DNA of 64,000 nucleotides from Apricaphanius iberus (lineage: Eukaryota; Chordata; Actinopteri; Cyprinodontiformes; Aphaniidae): assembly GCA_028564705.1 (NCBI GenBank), contig JAPXFQ010002705.1, positions 1,984,001-2,048,000 on the forward strand. The letters run 5' to 3'. This document shows, one piece after another, positions 57,401 through 63,419 of this stretch; positions within the stretch are counted from its first letter, which is position 1, and the number at the start of each line of letters is the position of its first letter. Both the position numbers and the translations under genes were made by a program. The notes under the pieces are model-generated. The model ran no database searches. It had not been told where the DNA came from and saw nothing but the letters and a program-made list of their open reading frames with translations.

Positions 57401-59322
57401 ATAAATGATATGAATAAATAAGTGCCAAAGTACATTTTGCTCTAGGTATAAAAAGGGGAAGTGGGTTTAGAGAAAACAGCAACGGGGAGTTTGAACTGGA
57501 ACCATGTTTTATCAGCATGGGAGTAACTAATTGTCTGTTCATTTAGATCTTCAGGTTTCTTTAATATTTGCCCTGTCAACTGCAATTTTAATGTATTGTA
57601 ATTTCACTTTTTTCACTATAATATAACCTACAAGAACAGCATTCAGAATATTTTTCTATAGTCTTCCTAACATTAGCAATCAATAGGTCCTCTAGACGAA
57701 TGAGTTCAGGGACATTTCTGGGAGGGGAAAAGCTGATGGGGAGTATCCGCTGGCTTGATCCTCTCAGTTGTCCCCACATAAAATTGACCCATTAAGGTAT
57801 TTGCTAAGACGTCAGCATATCAGACCAGTTTCTGCCGTGAGTGATGTCTTTACTAAGGACATAGCCCAAGAATGGTACTTGTATAGTTCTTAAAATGGCC
57901 CAGAAAGAGGCCCTATGAGATAGAGACAAGTGAATACTTTGAAGGTCCGGTAAAATTACCCGGAAGTTCATATCGTGGAAATTCACCACTTAATGTTTCA
58001 TATTAGGATCTGTGGTCATGTCATGCCTGGTGGACAAGTTAAGCACTATAAAGCAACATGGCTTAACTATTTACCATTTTGTTTCAAAGTAAATATGAAA
58101 TGGTTATTGAGTTAACTGGTACTGTTTAGCAGTGATAAGCAGCTTTCGCATTACAAATGATATCATACATATGTGGATTTGCAAGAGATTGTAAATCCTT
58201 AACAGTTCCAAGAGTGGGATGTTCCTCAACAGAGGCTGAAATCTCTAAAGTGGATAACGAGAGACTAGTTGTTGTCCTTTCAGCCTTCCTGTTCTTTCCT
58301 CAAAGTATCTCTCTCTCATCACATTTCCTTTTAGAACACCTTCTTACATCTCTGTGCTTCATCTGAATTAATTTTTAGATCCACATTAGATAGTGAAAGT
58401 AGCTAACTTCCTTTTGTGACATCATACACACCAAAGAGGGTTGTGGTCAGTGCTTCCCTAATATGTATTTTGCCTTTTGTGTTTGGAAAAACATTTCCTT
58501 GAATTTTCAATCACTCAGCTGTTATTCAGTACCAGTCAAGCTGAAAATCGTCTGATCCTGGTCACTGGCTGATTTCTCATGTATCTGTAATATCGTAAGA
58601 TCACCTAAAGTAAGTTGTTGTGAAGAACACTTCAAAAGCAAGATGTTAACAGCAATTGAAACAAGTTTTTAATTCGGTCATTTAGCTCGGCGAAAGCAAA
58701 TCAGAAAGGCAAACAATAATAATAAAACTTGTAAATCAGCTCTAGCACCGTGACCGGTCTGAAATCTGGCTGCTGACAAACACAATCTAAAAAGGAGTTC
58801 TGTGTATCAGGGCTCATTCTGGATTCATATGTGCAGATTGCTGCTCGTTCGGAGTCCCTCTCGGTTACAGGTGATGCATTGCCATTAGTGCTGACTTTGA
58901 TTAGGACACAGGGACACTAATGAACCCTGAGCTCTGAGCTCTAACAACCACTTAGCAGAGACAGCCTATTCAAAAGCTGCTCACAATTACACGGCAGCTG
59001 TACATTTCAAAGGCTTCGGCAGGTCACATTACCATTACTTCAGAAAACAGCTTGCTAACGCCCACATTAACTAAAATGACATTTTAATGCGTCTTATTCA
59101 GGCGCCTGTTTTGTCTGCTATCCAAAAAAAACCCCCCAAAACACTAAGTTGTTACCAAATCAATTTAGGAGATTTTTTTCTGAATCAATTTTCTTTATGA
59201 TTTTCTTTTCTCAGATATCAAGCCAGCCAACGTGTTCATCACAGCTACTGGTGTGGTTAAACTGGGAGATTTGGGACTGGGAAGATTCTTCAGCTCCAAA
59301 ACAACTGCTGCACATTCTCTTG
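21419..59322 (+). CDS. nek7: nek7, NIMA-related serine/threonine kinase 7 (partial, 6 coding exons)
   Basis: Joining 21419-21472, 37363-37503, 38392-38454, 46547-46657, 56140-56248 and 59215-59322 gives one open frame of 195 residues plus one base. Seen: glycine loop GRGQFSEV at residues 40-47, catalytic Lys62 in VALKK, HRD at 158-160, Lys162 and Asn165 of the catalytic loop, DLG at 178-180, and activation-loop Ser194. NEK7 rather than NEK6 is indicated by the short N-terminus, [19 protein letters not shown] and [12 protein letters not shown] (NEK6 has SSET at the last site). Known for the family: NEK7 is a cytosolic/centrosomal kinase activated by NEK9 in mitotic spindle assembly and cytokinesis; in mammals it also binds NLRP3 for inflammasome activation. 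Numbering runs one behind human because the N-terminus is one residue shorter. The remainder (human exons 8-10 equivalent) is outside the window. No stop codon or frameshift is seen, so it looks functional. Confidence 0.97.
22157..22490 (+). repeat. GGGATG-type dispersed repeat, copy 1
   Basis: It begins AGGGATGAAAAAAATATATT and contains CACCTTCTTTGTTTCAGTGG followed by GAACTAGATCT. The same core is found in inverse orientation near 36380-36480 and 63560-63660. The three copies define a dispersed family, probably a non-autonomous DNA transposon. Confidence 0.55.
23053..23356 (+). repeat. CGATACC-family repeat, copy A
   Basis: AGGGATGAAACGATACCACT ... ACCACACAAAAAAATGCAAT ... CAGTGCATCC. Two further copies in the same orientation lie at 48298-48656 and 60473-61040. 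They share the motifs ACCACTTTTTT, ATGCAATGAATTGGAAGAC and TTTTATTTTC. Probably a non-autonomous hAT-type family. Confidence 0.6.
24586..25225 (+). repeat. AATCGATTC-type repeat, probably with a nested repeat
   Basis: 24586-24835 holds repeated AATCG/CGATTC motifs. ACACAGCA occurs at 24835-24842 and again near 25041-25048, bracketing a segment that ends ACCATGACATCCCTA, a terminus typical of fish MITEs. After it, TCAAATC/ATCGA motifs resume. The boundaries are estimates. Confidence 0.4.
26100..26440. promoter_or_regulatory. Candidate regulatory block rich in homeodomain sites, with MEF2 motif
   Basis: CTAAAAATAG at 26106-26115 is a consensus MEF2 site. CTAATAATTAATTTG (about 26262-26280), GTAATTGC, CTTAATGATT and GTTAATTC supply many TAAT cores. 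No repeat signature was seen. This is a candidate only. Confidence 0.3.
27703..27959 (+). mobile_element. tRNA-derived SINE
   Basis: A Pol III A-box-like block TGGCTCAGCGATAGAG (about 27711-27726) and B-box GGTTCGATTAC (27755-27765) lie at tRNA-like spacing. They are followed by GGCAAAATTCTACATG and the conserved body ATGTAAAGCACTTTGAGTGG, and by a tail of TTTACCATTTA repeats. Mismatches to the boxes and to tRNA pairing show it is a retroposon, not a tRNA gene. A CAATATGTCATGATTTTGAT-type repeat tail abuts it at 27962-28022. Confidence 0.85.
28386..28701. mobile_element. MITE with GGCCTGGTTC ends, about 316 bp
   Basis: AAGGCCTGGTTCACATAGCA at the left mirrors TTGCGAACTAGGCCTAA at the right with a few mismatches. 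The interior is unique and non-coding. The target duplication is not clear. Confidence 0.5.
29316..30395 (+). repeat. GGGCTGCAACTAACG-type repeat
   Basis: The left edge is AATAGGGCTGCAACTAACGA, the same family terminus as the element at 2779. The interior is very AT-rich. TCATCGACAATGATG near 30191 is a motif of the same class. The right end is degraded (AACCCTA near 30375). Confidence 0.5.
30396..30600. mobile_element. Short MITE, 205 bp, perfect 13-bp inverted ends
   Basis: GAGGGGCAGTTTA at 30396-30408 is exactly inverted at 30588-30600. Inside, GTTTTCATTAAAAC and AACGTTGT motifs are partly mirrored. Target duplication not found. Non-coding. Confidence 0.75.
31629..31873 (-). mobile_element. 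tRNA-derived SINE, minus strand
   Basis: On the minus strand TAGCTCAGTGGTAGAG (31849-31864) is the A-box and TTTGATTCC the B-box region, followed by TTGGGCGAGACACTTCACCT and a body ending near AAAGCGATATACACG. It is related to, but distinct from, the SINE at 27703. Confidence 0.8.
33370..33870. promoter_or_regulatory. Candidate conserved non-coding block, GC-rich, with octamer
   Basis: The block is unusually GC-rich for the window and free of repeats. ATGCAAAT at 33729-33736 is a perfect POU octamer, followed by GCATATGTAAATG. ATTAGCTCTAATGAAG near 33531 gives paired TAAT cores. Both strands are open over about 270-390 bases, but the peptides show no domain and look spurious. Confidence 0.35.
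34120..34295. promoter_or_regulatory. Candidate regulatory block
   Basis: It contains GACGTGACGTC (CRE-like core at about 34126-34136), GTTAATTGG and TGATTGGTTC (CCAAT-type) within a unique GC-balanced segment ended by A-rich runs at 34293-34316. Functional status unknown. Confidence 0.25.
35785..36012. mobile_element. Two SINE fragments in opposite orientation
   Basis: CTCTACCACTAAGCCACAGG (from 35792) is a tRNA-like SINE head on the minus strand. GTGTGAAGCGCGTTGGGGTC (from 35949) is a SINE tail on the plus strand, ending in ...CAGGCAATTTACC. No intact copy joins them. Confidence 0.55.
36180..36632 (-). repeat. GGGATG-type dispersed repeat, copy 2
   Basis: On the minus strand it starts AGGGATGTAAGAAAACATTG (right edge at 36632). 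It shares the core CTGTCACAACATTTTTAAC, ..TATTACTAGATCTAGTTGAT with the copy near 63.56 kb. The left boundary is uncertain. Confidence 0.55.
37363..37503 (+). CDS. nek7: nek7 exon encoding glycine loop and catalytic lysine (residues 19-65)
   Basis: The acceptor is TGTTTTACAG ending at 37362. The exon encodes 47 codons, from [15 protein letters not shown] through [16 protein letters not shown] to SVALKKIQ. It holds the N-lobe beta1-beta3 strands with the ATP-binding glycine loop (residues 40-47) and the ATP-anchoring Lys62. Both ends are phase 0. The 3' splice junction is CAG|gcaagc at 37504, a GC donor. No GT donor gives an open frame into the next exon at the correct homology boundary (VQ|IFD in human). 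Confidence 0.97.
37504..38391 (+). other. nek7: nek7 intron 3, GC-AG type (888 bp)
   Basis: It begins gcaagc after CAG and ends ttgacag. This is the shortest intron of the gene. The exon frames on both sides match NEK7 exactly, so the GC donor is read directly from the sequence. No repeat is obvious inside it apart from short A-rich and T-rich runs. Confidence 0.9.
38392..38454 (+). CDS. nek7: nek7 exon encoding the alphaC region (residues 66-86)
   Basis: This 63-base exon lies between TCTTGACAG (ending at 38391) and AAG|gtaaag (38455). It translates to [20 protein letters not shown] plus a final K. This is the linker and alphaC helix; the helix Glu (Glu81 in KEIDLL) would pair with Lys62 in the active conformation. 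It is phase 0 on both sides. The helix is close to identical to mammalian NEK7, with Q in place of A after AKAR. Confidence 0.97.
39711..39850. mobile_element. Fragment of TTAA-type MITE
   Basis: TTAAAGAGCAACTCACCCCC at 39711 matches the termini of the element at 19771-20647 (right end inverted: TTAAAGAGTAACTCAACACC). The other end is not recognised, so this is probably a truncated copy. Confidence 0.45.
43745..44795 (-). repeat. TAGGTCTGTCAAAC-family repeat, second copy
   Basis: 43850-44005 matches the reverse complement of 53515-53670. Shared pieces are GACTTAAATTAGTGCTAA, AGCGGAAGTAGC and CACCGCTGCGTTAA (with small changes). The right edge TTTGACAACCCTAAT is the family terminus. The left edge is lost. 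Confidence 0.6.
45195..45270. repeat. Mirrored inverted repeat, 32-bp arms, 12-bp spacer
   Basis: The left arm 45195-45226 and right arm 45239-45270 are reverse complements at 28 of 32 positions. As RNA one of the four differences would be a G-U pair. Each arm carries GTAATTAC, a palindromic homeodomain-type site, plus TGATTA. It is not at the ends of any element I can define. It could be a cis-regulatory palindrome, a hairpin RNA, or a small MITE relic. Confidence 0.7.
45407..45445 (+). other. G-quadruplex-type G-run cluster
   Basis: Runs GGGG, GGGG, GGG, GGG, GGGGG and GGGGG are separated by loops of 1-7 bases on the + strand, meeting the usual G3+N1-7 rule. It lies 137 bp after the inverted repeat and just before a purine-rich block. 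Confidence 0.6.
46547..46657 (+). CDS. nek7: nek7 exon encoding beta4-beta5 and hinge (residues 87-123)
   Basis: The acceptor is CTCCTAACAG ending at 46546; the donor is AAG|gtaagc at 46658. The 37 codons run [20 protein letters not shown], then [17 protein letters not shown]. The exon covers the back of the N-lobe and the hinge (LELADAG). Tyr96 corresponds to human Tyr97, the Tyr-down autoinhibitory residue known in NEK7, and is kept. The following residue is His97, where human NEK7 has Tyr98. Confidence 0.97.
46971..47345 (+). pseudogene. Tc1-like transposase relic (N-terminal half)
   Basis: ATG at 46971 begins MKSKAHRSS, as in fish Tc1 transposases, then hits a stop. Downstream, shifted frames give TTANQ-, then [20 protein letters not shown], matching the family signature GRPPKLTGRARRALIREAAK. 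Several stops and frameshifts are present. The next homologous DNA is at 48665, after 1.3 kb of inserted DNA. Confidence 0.75.
47440..47640 (+). mobile_element. LINE fragment (CR1/L2-like RT C-terminus)
   Basis: The frame through the ATCCAGAGCGCTGCTGCTCG block gives [20 protein letters not shown] then [10 protein letters not shown]. This is the conserved region just after the reverse transcriptase domain in CR1/L2-clade LINEs. It is 5'-truncated and interrupted by stops near 47585. Confidence 0.65.
47650..48122 (+). mobile_element. 5'-truncated LINE 3' end (RTE/Rex-like)
   Basis: The frames at 47690-47836 ([20 protein letters not shown]) and 47887-48087 ([20 protein letters not shown] variants: [20 protein letters not shown]) are the C-terminal tail of a non-LTR retrotransposon common in fish. 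The frame is broken at 47837 (GAGGTGAC). The 3' end ATAAGCGGATGAAGATGGAT is close to the GATG-rich tails reported for Rex-type elements. The exact family is not decided. Confidence 0.7.
48298..48656 (+). repeat. CGATACC-family repeat, copy B
   Basis: It starts AGGGCTGCAACAATGCCACT and ends ATTGGTGCATCTCT. Flanks GTTTCTTC and ATTTCTTT match at 6 of 8. It lies within the interrupted Tc1-like element of intron 5. Confidence 0.6.
51408..51441. repeat. CA microsatellite
   Basis: About 17 CA units with one CCC interruption. A shorter AC run lies at 53962-53980, a GT run at 38574-38588 and a GATA/GATG tract at 22573-22597. Confidence 0.95.
52958..54251. mobile_element. hAT-like element with perfect 8-bp target duplication, host of a nested element
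   Basis: TTCATAAC at 52950-52957 is repeated at 54252-54259. The ends are TAGGGATGGGTATCG and CGGTACCCATCCCTA, inverted with two mismatches. Subterminal CCGATACCGGTGCC / GGCACCGGATATCGG motifs mirror each other. Without the nested 943 bp and one duplication it is 343 bp, a typical MITE length. Confidence 0.88.
53099..54041. mobile_element. Nested hAT-like element with perfect 8-bp target duplication
   Basis: ATTTTTAG at 53091-53098 is repeated at 54042-54049. It begins TAGGTCTGTCAAACAATAAA and ends ACGTTAATTTCCACAGCCCT plus T, imperfectly inverted. A second copy of the family lies at 43745-44795. No transposase frame is present. Confidence 0.85.
56140..56248 (+). CDS. nek7: nek7 exon encoding alphaD-alphaE and HR of the HRD motif (residues 124-159)
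   Basis: The acceptor is CCTGCTGCAG ending at 56139; the donor is AGAG|gtagcg at 56249, a weak donor beyond +2. The 36 codons run from [20 protein letters not shown] to [10 protein letters not shown], plus the first base of Asp160 (phase 1). Gln128, Arg130 and Arg135 match human Gln129, Arg131 and Arg136, which form part of the described NLRP3 contact surface. The only change in that loop is Lys to Arg at residue 129. Confidence 0.97.
56580..56890. promoter_or_regulatory. Candidate conserved non-coding block in intron 6
   Basis: Unique sequence with AACAATGG (SOX-type core, about 56723), repeated CATTAG and TAATATTAG cores, and TTCAAAGATCAAG. No repeat signature. Candidate only. Confidence 0.28.
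57588..57989 (-). pseudogene. Unidentified decayed coding fragment
   Basis: On the minus strand one frame (57989-57804) reads [20 protein letters not shown] then [20 protein letters not shown] up to a stop. Another (57779-57588) reads [20 protein letters not shown] then [20 protein letters not shown]. The amino-acid composition and the lack of low complexity look coding. The two pieces would join through a frameshift near 57785-57805. I do not recognise the family; a retroelement or captured gene fragment is possible. It is antisense to nek7 in intron 6. Confidence 0.35.
58790..59110. promoter_or_regulatory. Candidate conserved non-coding block just upstream of the DLG exon
   Basis: Non-repetitive, balanced composition. 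GCCATTAGTGC, TTTGATTAGG, CACTAATGAAC, ACATTACCATTACTT and ACATTAACT give dense TAAT/ATTA cores within about 250 bp. GAGCTCTGAGCTCT is a short direct repeat. Enhancer function is inference. Confidence 0.35.
59215..59322 (+). CDS. nek7: nek7 exon encoding catalytic loop, DLG and activation segment (residues 160-195)
   Basis: The acceptor is TTTTCTCAG ending at 59214; the donor is CTTG|gtaagt at 59323. It completes Asp160, then reads [20 protein letters not shown], followed by [15 protein letters not shown], and ends one base into the next codon. It holds catalytic Asp160, metal-binding Asn165 and the DLG Asp178. The family has Leu instead of Phe in DFG. Ser194 is the equivalent of human Ser195, the NEK9-phosphorylated activating site. 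The next exon should open with a Val codon and GTPYYMSPE; nothing like it appears before 64000. Confidence 0.97.
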
Positions 59323-60472
59323 GTAAGTCACAACATCCTTGACATAAGTATGGATGCTGAACTCCATCTAATGTAGCAGTGTTTCATTAGGCATGGTGAG
59401 TCTGGTGTCATGCAGTCATTGAGCCTTCTCAGTGCTTAGTCCTGCCCCACCATAGGCCACTTAACTGCTTCCTGTTGGCTTGACCTTTAACCCTGACAGC
59501 GTTAAGGACTGAGGCTGGAGTCACACAGGTCTGTCTGTGACCGGTTGCAATAAAACAAGCTAGCGTGCTCTACAATCGTGGTTATTGTTCATGTTGGTGG
59601 ACCGGTTTGTCACTGGTCGGAAATACCATCATGTAACACCCTATTTTTTTTCTTCAAGGAAGTGGAAGTTGCTGCAAAAAAATTGTAAAACAAAATCCCC
59701 AAATTATTTTGGACTTGAGCTAAATTAAAAAAGAGACGACTGATTCCTATTTTACCTCTTAACCCTCTGTTTGTAATATTCAGAACTGATAAAAAAAAAC
59801 CCCACATTATTTAGGGTATTATTTTTGGTCTTGGCTTTTTTCATTTTAAATCAGATATTTTCTGTGAAAAAAAGCCATTCTGTATACTTGGTTTAAATAA
59901 TTTAGAATATCATTGAGAGGTGAGGAAAAATGAAACTCGTTTAGTTGTCAAGGAAATAAATTACATTTATTTACATTATAATTTTGATAATCAAACCCAA
60001 AATTGTATTTCTCCAAAAATGCACATTTTACCAAAGACCAATTATAATAATATATAAAAATGTTGTTGCTACAAGAATGGAAGCCTTTTTTAAAAGTCTG
60101 TCCATATGCTGTATGGTATTTGCTCTCAGTTGGGGCTCCTTTTGCACTGATTACCACATAAATGCAGTGTGGCAGGGAAGTGATCAATCTGTTGCTCTAA
60201 TAAAGAGTTAATGAAGCCCAGGTTTCATTGGTGGCACCCTTCAGCTTGTGTGCATTGTTACTTCTGGTTTCTCTCTCTCATCTTCTGCTTGATTATACTC
60301 CACAGTTGGGCATCACAATACTGACATTGCACTTTTTTTTTCCAGCCTGTCATATACACACTAGCGGTATATTTTATCTTTAGGTTGTCCTCCTGCACTC
60401 GTTCAATAAACACGCACTGATCTTAAATCTTTTCTTAATCTTAAAAGTATGGTTTTTTTTGTCACTATTTTA

Positions 60473-61040
60473 TAGGAATGCAATGATACCACTTTTTTCA
60501 AACCAATATGATACAGATACTTGGATTTGACTGCTTGCCGATACAGATTACCAATTCTGATGCTTCTACCACAAAAAAATGCAATGAATTGGAAGACTGG
60601 TTTTATTTTCTGCTGTGCTTGTTACAAGAAATGATGGTGAATTAAAATAAATATATAAATAAAAATTACCAAAAACTAATATTTCTGCAGTAACAATCAT
60701 ATGTGCTCCATGTTAAAGTCTCAAACTATCCAGTAACATCATAAAAAGTCACTTGTGTTGCTAGTCACATTTGTTTTTTTATTGACGAATCTGAACACTT
60801 GCTACATATAGCGAGTGTTTAATACTACGTACAGTTGCTACGTTAGCAGCGCTTTTTTCTTCTGGATGAGATGCCACATGACTGTAAATAGTCACGTGAC
60901 TCAAAGCAATGCTCATTTCTTAAAGGGGCAGGAGCACTGCTAAACTAAAACCTCTTTTCATTTACCGGCATGGGCAAAATGACGTCTCTAATGGTCATAA
61001 ATTTTGGTATCGATAAATTTTTGTAAGATTCCTATCCTCT
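60473..61040 (+). repeat. CGATACC-family repeat, copy C
   Basis: It starts AGGAATGCAATGATACCACT. Its first 200 bases track copies A and B. The 3' part (60680-61040) is longer than in the other two copies and may include other repeat DNA. The right boundary is approximate. Confidence 0.5.
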
Positions 61041-61115
61041 CGTTTCCTCTGCTATTCGTTTGTGTCTCCATCACTCTGAAGGTTTAGCATTTTAGACAAC
61101 ATAATTGGTTTCCAG

Positions 61116-62144
61116 TAGGGTTGGGCACGAGAGCTGGTTCCAAATAGGAACTGGTTCCAAATAGGAACCGGTTCCTAATGTCTGGTTCCGGAACAGCCAA
61201 GAACCTGTTTGAATTTTGATTCTTTTTTTCTGTTTCTAATTGCCCGTAGTATGAGCAAACAAACCTCGCACTAGTTTGTTTCTGGGGTTTGCATTAGATA
61301 TTACTCTGCTCAGCGAGCCCAGCAAAATCTCTCTTGCCTGAATCATAGACTGTATAATACTCTTAACAACATGGAGCGTAGACGTCGGTCGAAAGTGTGG
61401 CTACATTTTAATTTACAAAAGGATGGATTCGCACAGTGGGACACCTGTGATAAACTTATTAGCACCAAAGGAGGATGTACAACAAAAATGACAAAACAGC
61501 TTTAGCAGCTGCGTGGTATAGTGTGGTAATGTGTACGGTGTTTGATTTATTGCAAGTCGCTTTCCTGCTCATGTCGCTTCCTCCACTTAAGACAGTCAAC
61601 CATCAGCGAGCAACTCCTCGTTGAAAACGGAATCAGGTACATGAATATTATGATTGTCTTAATATACTATTGACGCTAGCATAAGGGAGTCTGCAGCTGC
61701 TGCTGCCAAGTTAACCGACCAGAGACCCAAGCCAGCAAATATACAAACCCCATTCACCATGGCAGCAAGGGGATAGCTGGCAGCAGAGCAAATTGCCACA
61801 GAAAAGTAAACGGCGTATGTGGTAAAAAGGCTGCAACCCCTTAGCAATGTAGAGTAGCCCACATTTATGTAACATTAAGTAAATAAGAACTTTAAGCTAA
61901 ATAACTTAGCTGGTAGCTACTTTATCTACCACTGATTTAAGTTACAGTAACAGTTTAGGTTGAACTTTATTGACAGATTGACAGAACAAATAAAAATGGC
62001 CTGTGTAAAGGCTTTTTCAAAGGAATTTCTTTGTTTTTTTTCTCTCCTGCACCTCAAAGAATCTGAATTGAGAACCGTGTAGAACAGGAATTGATGGTGA
62101 GAATCAGAATTTGATTCGTTAAAATGCAAACGATGCCCACCCTA
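61116..62144 (+). mobile_element. hAT-like element with perfect 8-bp target duplication
   Basis: GTTTCCAG at 61108-61115 is repeated at 62145-62152. The ends TAGGGTTGGGCA and TGCCCACCCTA are inverted. Near the left end GGTTCCAAATAGGAAC units are tandemly repeated. It carries a small BED-finger frame but no transposase core, so it is a deletion derivative. Confidence 0.88.
61371..61505 (+). pseudogene. BED zinc-finger remnant of a hAT transposase, 44 codons
   Basis: ATG at 61371 gives MERRRRSKVWLHFNLQKDGF, then AQWDTCDKLISTKGG and CTTKMTKQL before TAG. It follows the BED-finger pattern SKVWxHF...C..C...GG.T..L.KHL. The first Cys ligand is replaced by Trp (QWDTC) and the His of the KHL end by Gln (KQL), so zinc binding is unlikely. 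In complete elements this domain sits at the transposase N-terminus and binds the ends. Confidence 0.65.
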
Positions 62145-63419
62145 GTTTCCAGTGTGAACATCTGCTGCCGTGAGACTCTGTCCAACTGGCTGAATATTAC
62201 ATTAGCATGTAAAATGCAAGTTTATAAGACTTGGAATACAATAGCCAACAATTATAGCACTCGAAACAGTCCTTTTTGATATGAATATTATACACACTGA
62301 TGTTATGTTTGCGATACATTGTGCAGCCCTACTTCATAGATTCTCTGTGGGGTTTAGATGAGGAAACGGTTTTTAGGGAAATCAAGTACACTGAACCTGC
62401 GTTAGCGGTGTAGGTCGGTGCCAGATCCTGTTGGAAAATTAAATCAGCATCTGTATAAAGCTTGTTAGCTGAGGGAGGCAGGAGGCACTCTCAATCTTCC
62501 TGGCATTTTGCTCTGGCTTTGGAGTTGATTTGGTCCAAATTCAGCAAAATTACCTCGTCAGTCTTTACCACGATGCTTGAACAGATGACTGTCTTTATTT
62601 TCCTTTGCTCAGGTAAAATGCTTTTGACTTTCTTTTTCTAGCTCAGGAATGTTTCAAGACAAAGAATTCAGAACTTGCAGTCCAATTCTTAACCACTGAC
62701 TTCAACTACCATCATCACCTTGTTGATCTAACCCAAGTTGTCAAAGCTTTGTGTCACAATCATTGCATTTGATTTCCATGGTGAAAAACCAGTGGAATTT
62801 TAATATGTTTGGCTAATTACTAAAAGCAATAAAAGCCACTGATTTCTCAGCAAGGTGGAATATTAAACTGATCAAACGAAAGTCAGTCTCTTAAAGTTGT
62901 AACAGCTAAAATTAGTTCCACAAACTATAGACTTATGATCTCCATTTATAGTCCAGATTTGTTTAAAATTAGTAGGACTGCACGTCCTTCAACAGTGCTG
63001 ATATATGCATTTTTTACAGAGCTGCGGTGCCCACTTTAGGACGTATGCAGGTTTGCAAAATGTGGTCTCGATGGACCAGACTCGTTCTTTTCTGTCTCAG
63101 AGATGGCCTGTGAGGTTCTGGAAAGTCAGAAGTTTGCCCAAGTCAACACTGTGAGCTCTGTCATGTTTCTCAAGCTGATGCTCAGGATTTCTTTTTTTAT
63201 TTTATTCTTTTATTCCGTTCCTGGTGGTGCATATTGTCATGCTTGTGGAGGTCAGTGCTGTCAGGTAGTTTCTTTCCTATGACAAGGTCTGCTGCATTGT
63301 TTAGTCAGATGATTTGTGTAAGAACGAAAAAGTCATACGGTAGTTGAAACCCAGTGTTTCCAGAAGAGCCTTGCAGGACATAATTTTTTATTACCACATA
63401 CTCAAACATATTTCTTACT

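Larger units (their letters stand above)
56249..59214 (+). other. nek7: nek7 intron 6 (3.0 kb)
   Basis: GT-AG intron (gtagcg...ttctcag). It appears poor in recognisable transposons. It has candidate non-coding conserved-like blocks at 56580-56890 and 58790-59110, and an unidentified decayed coding fragment on the minus strand at 57588-57989. Confidence 0.8.

Noticed and set aside
37363..59322. Assignment of the gene as nek6
   Set aside because: NEK6 has SSETTAAHS, a longer N-terminus and IFEMMDAKAR. This gene has the NEK7 residues at these sites.
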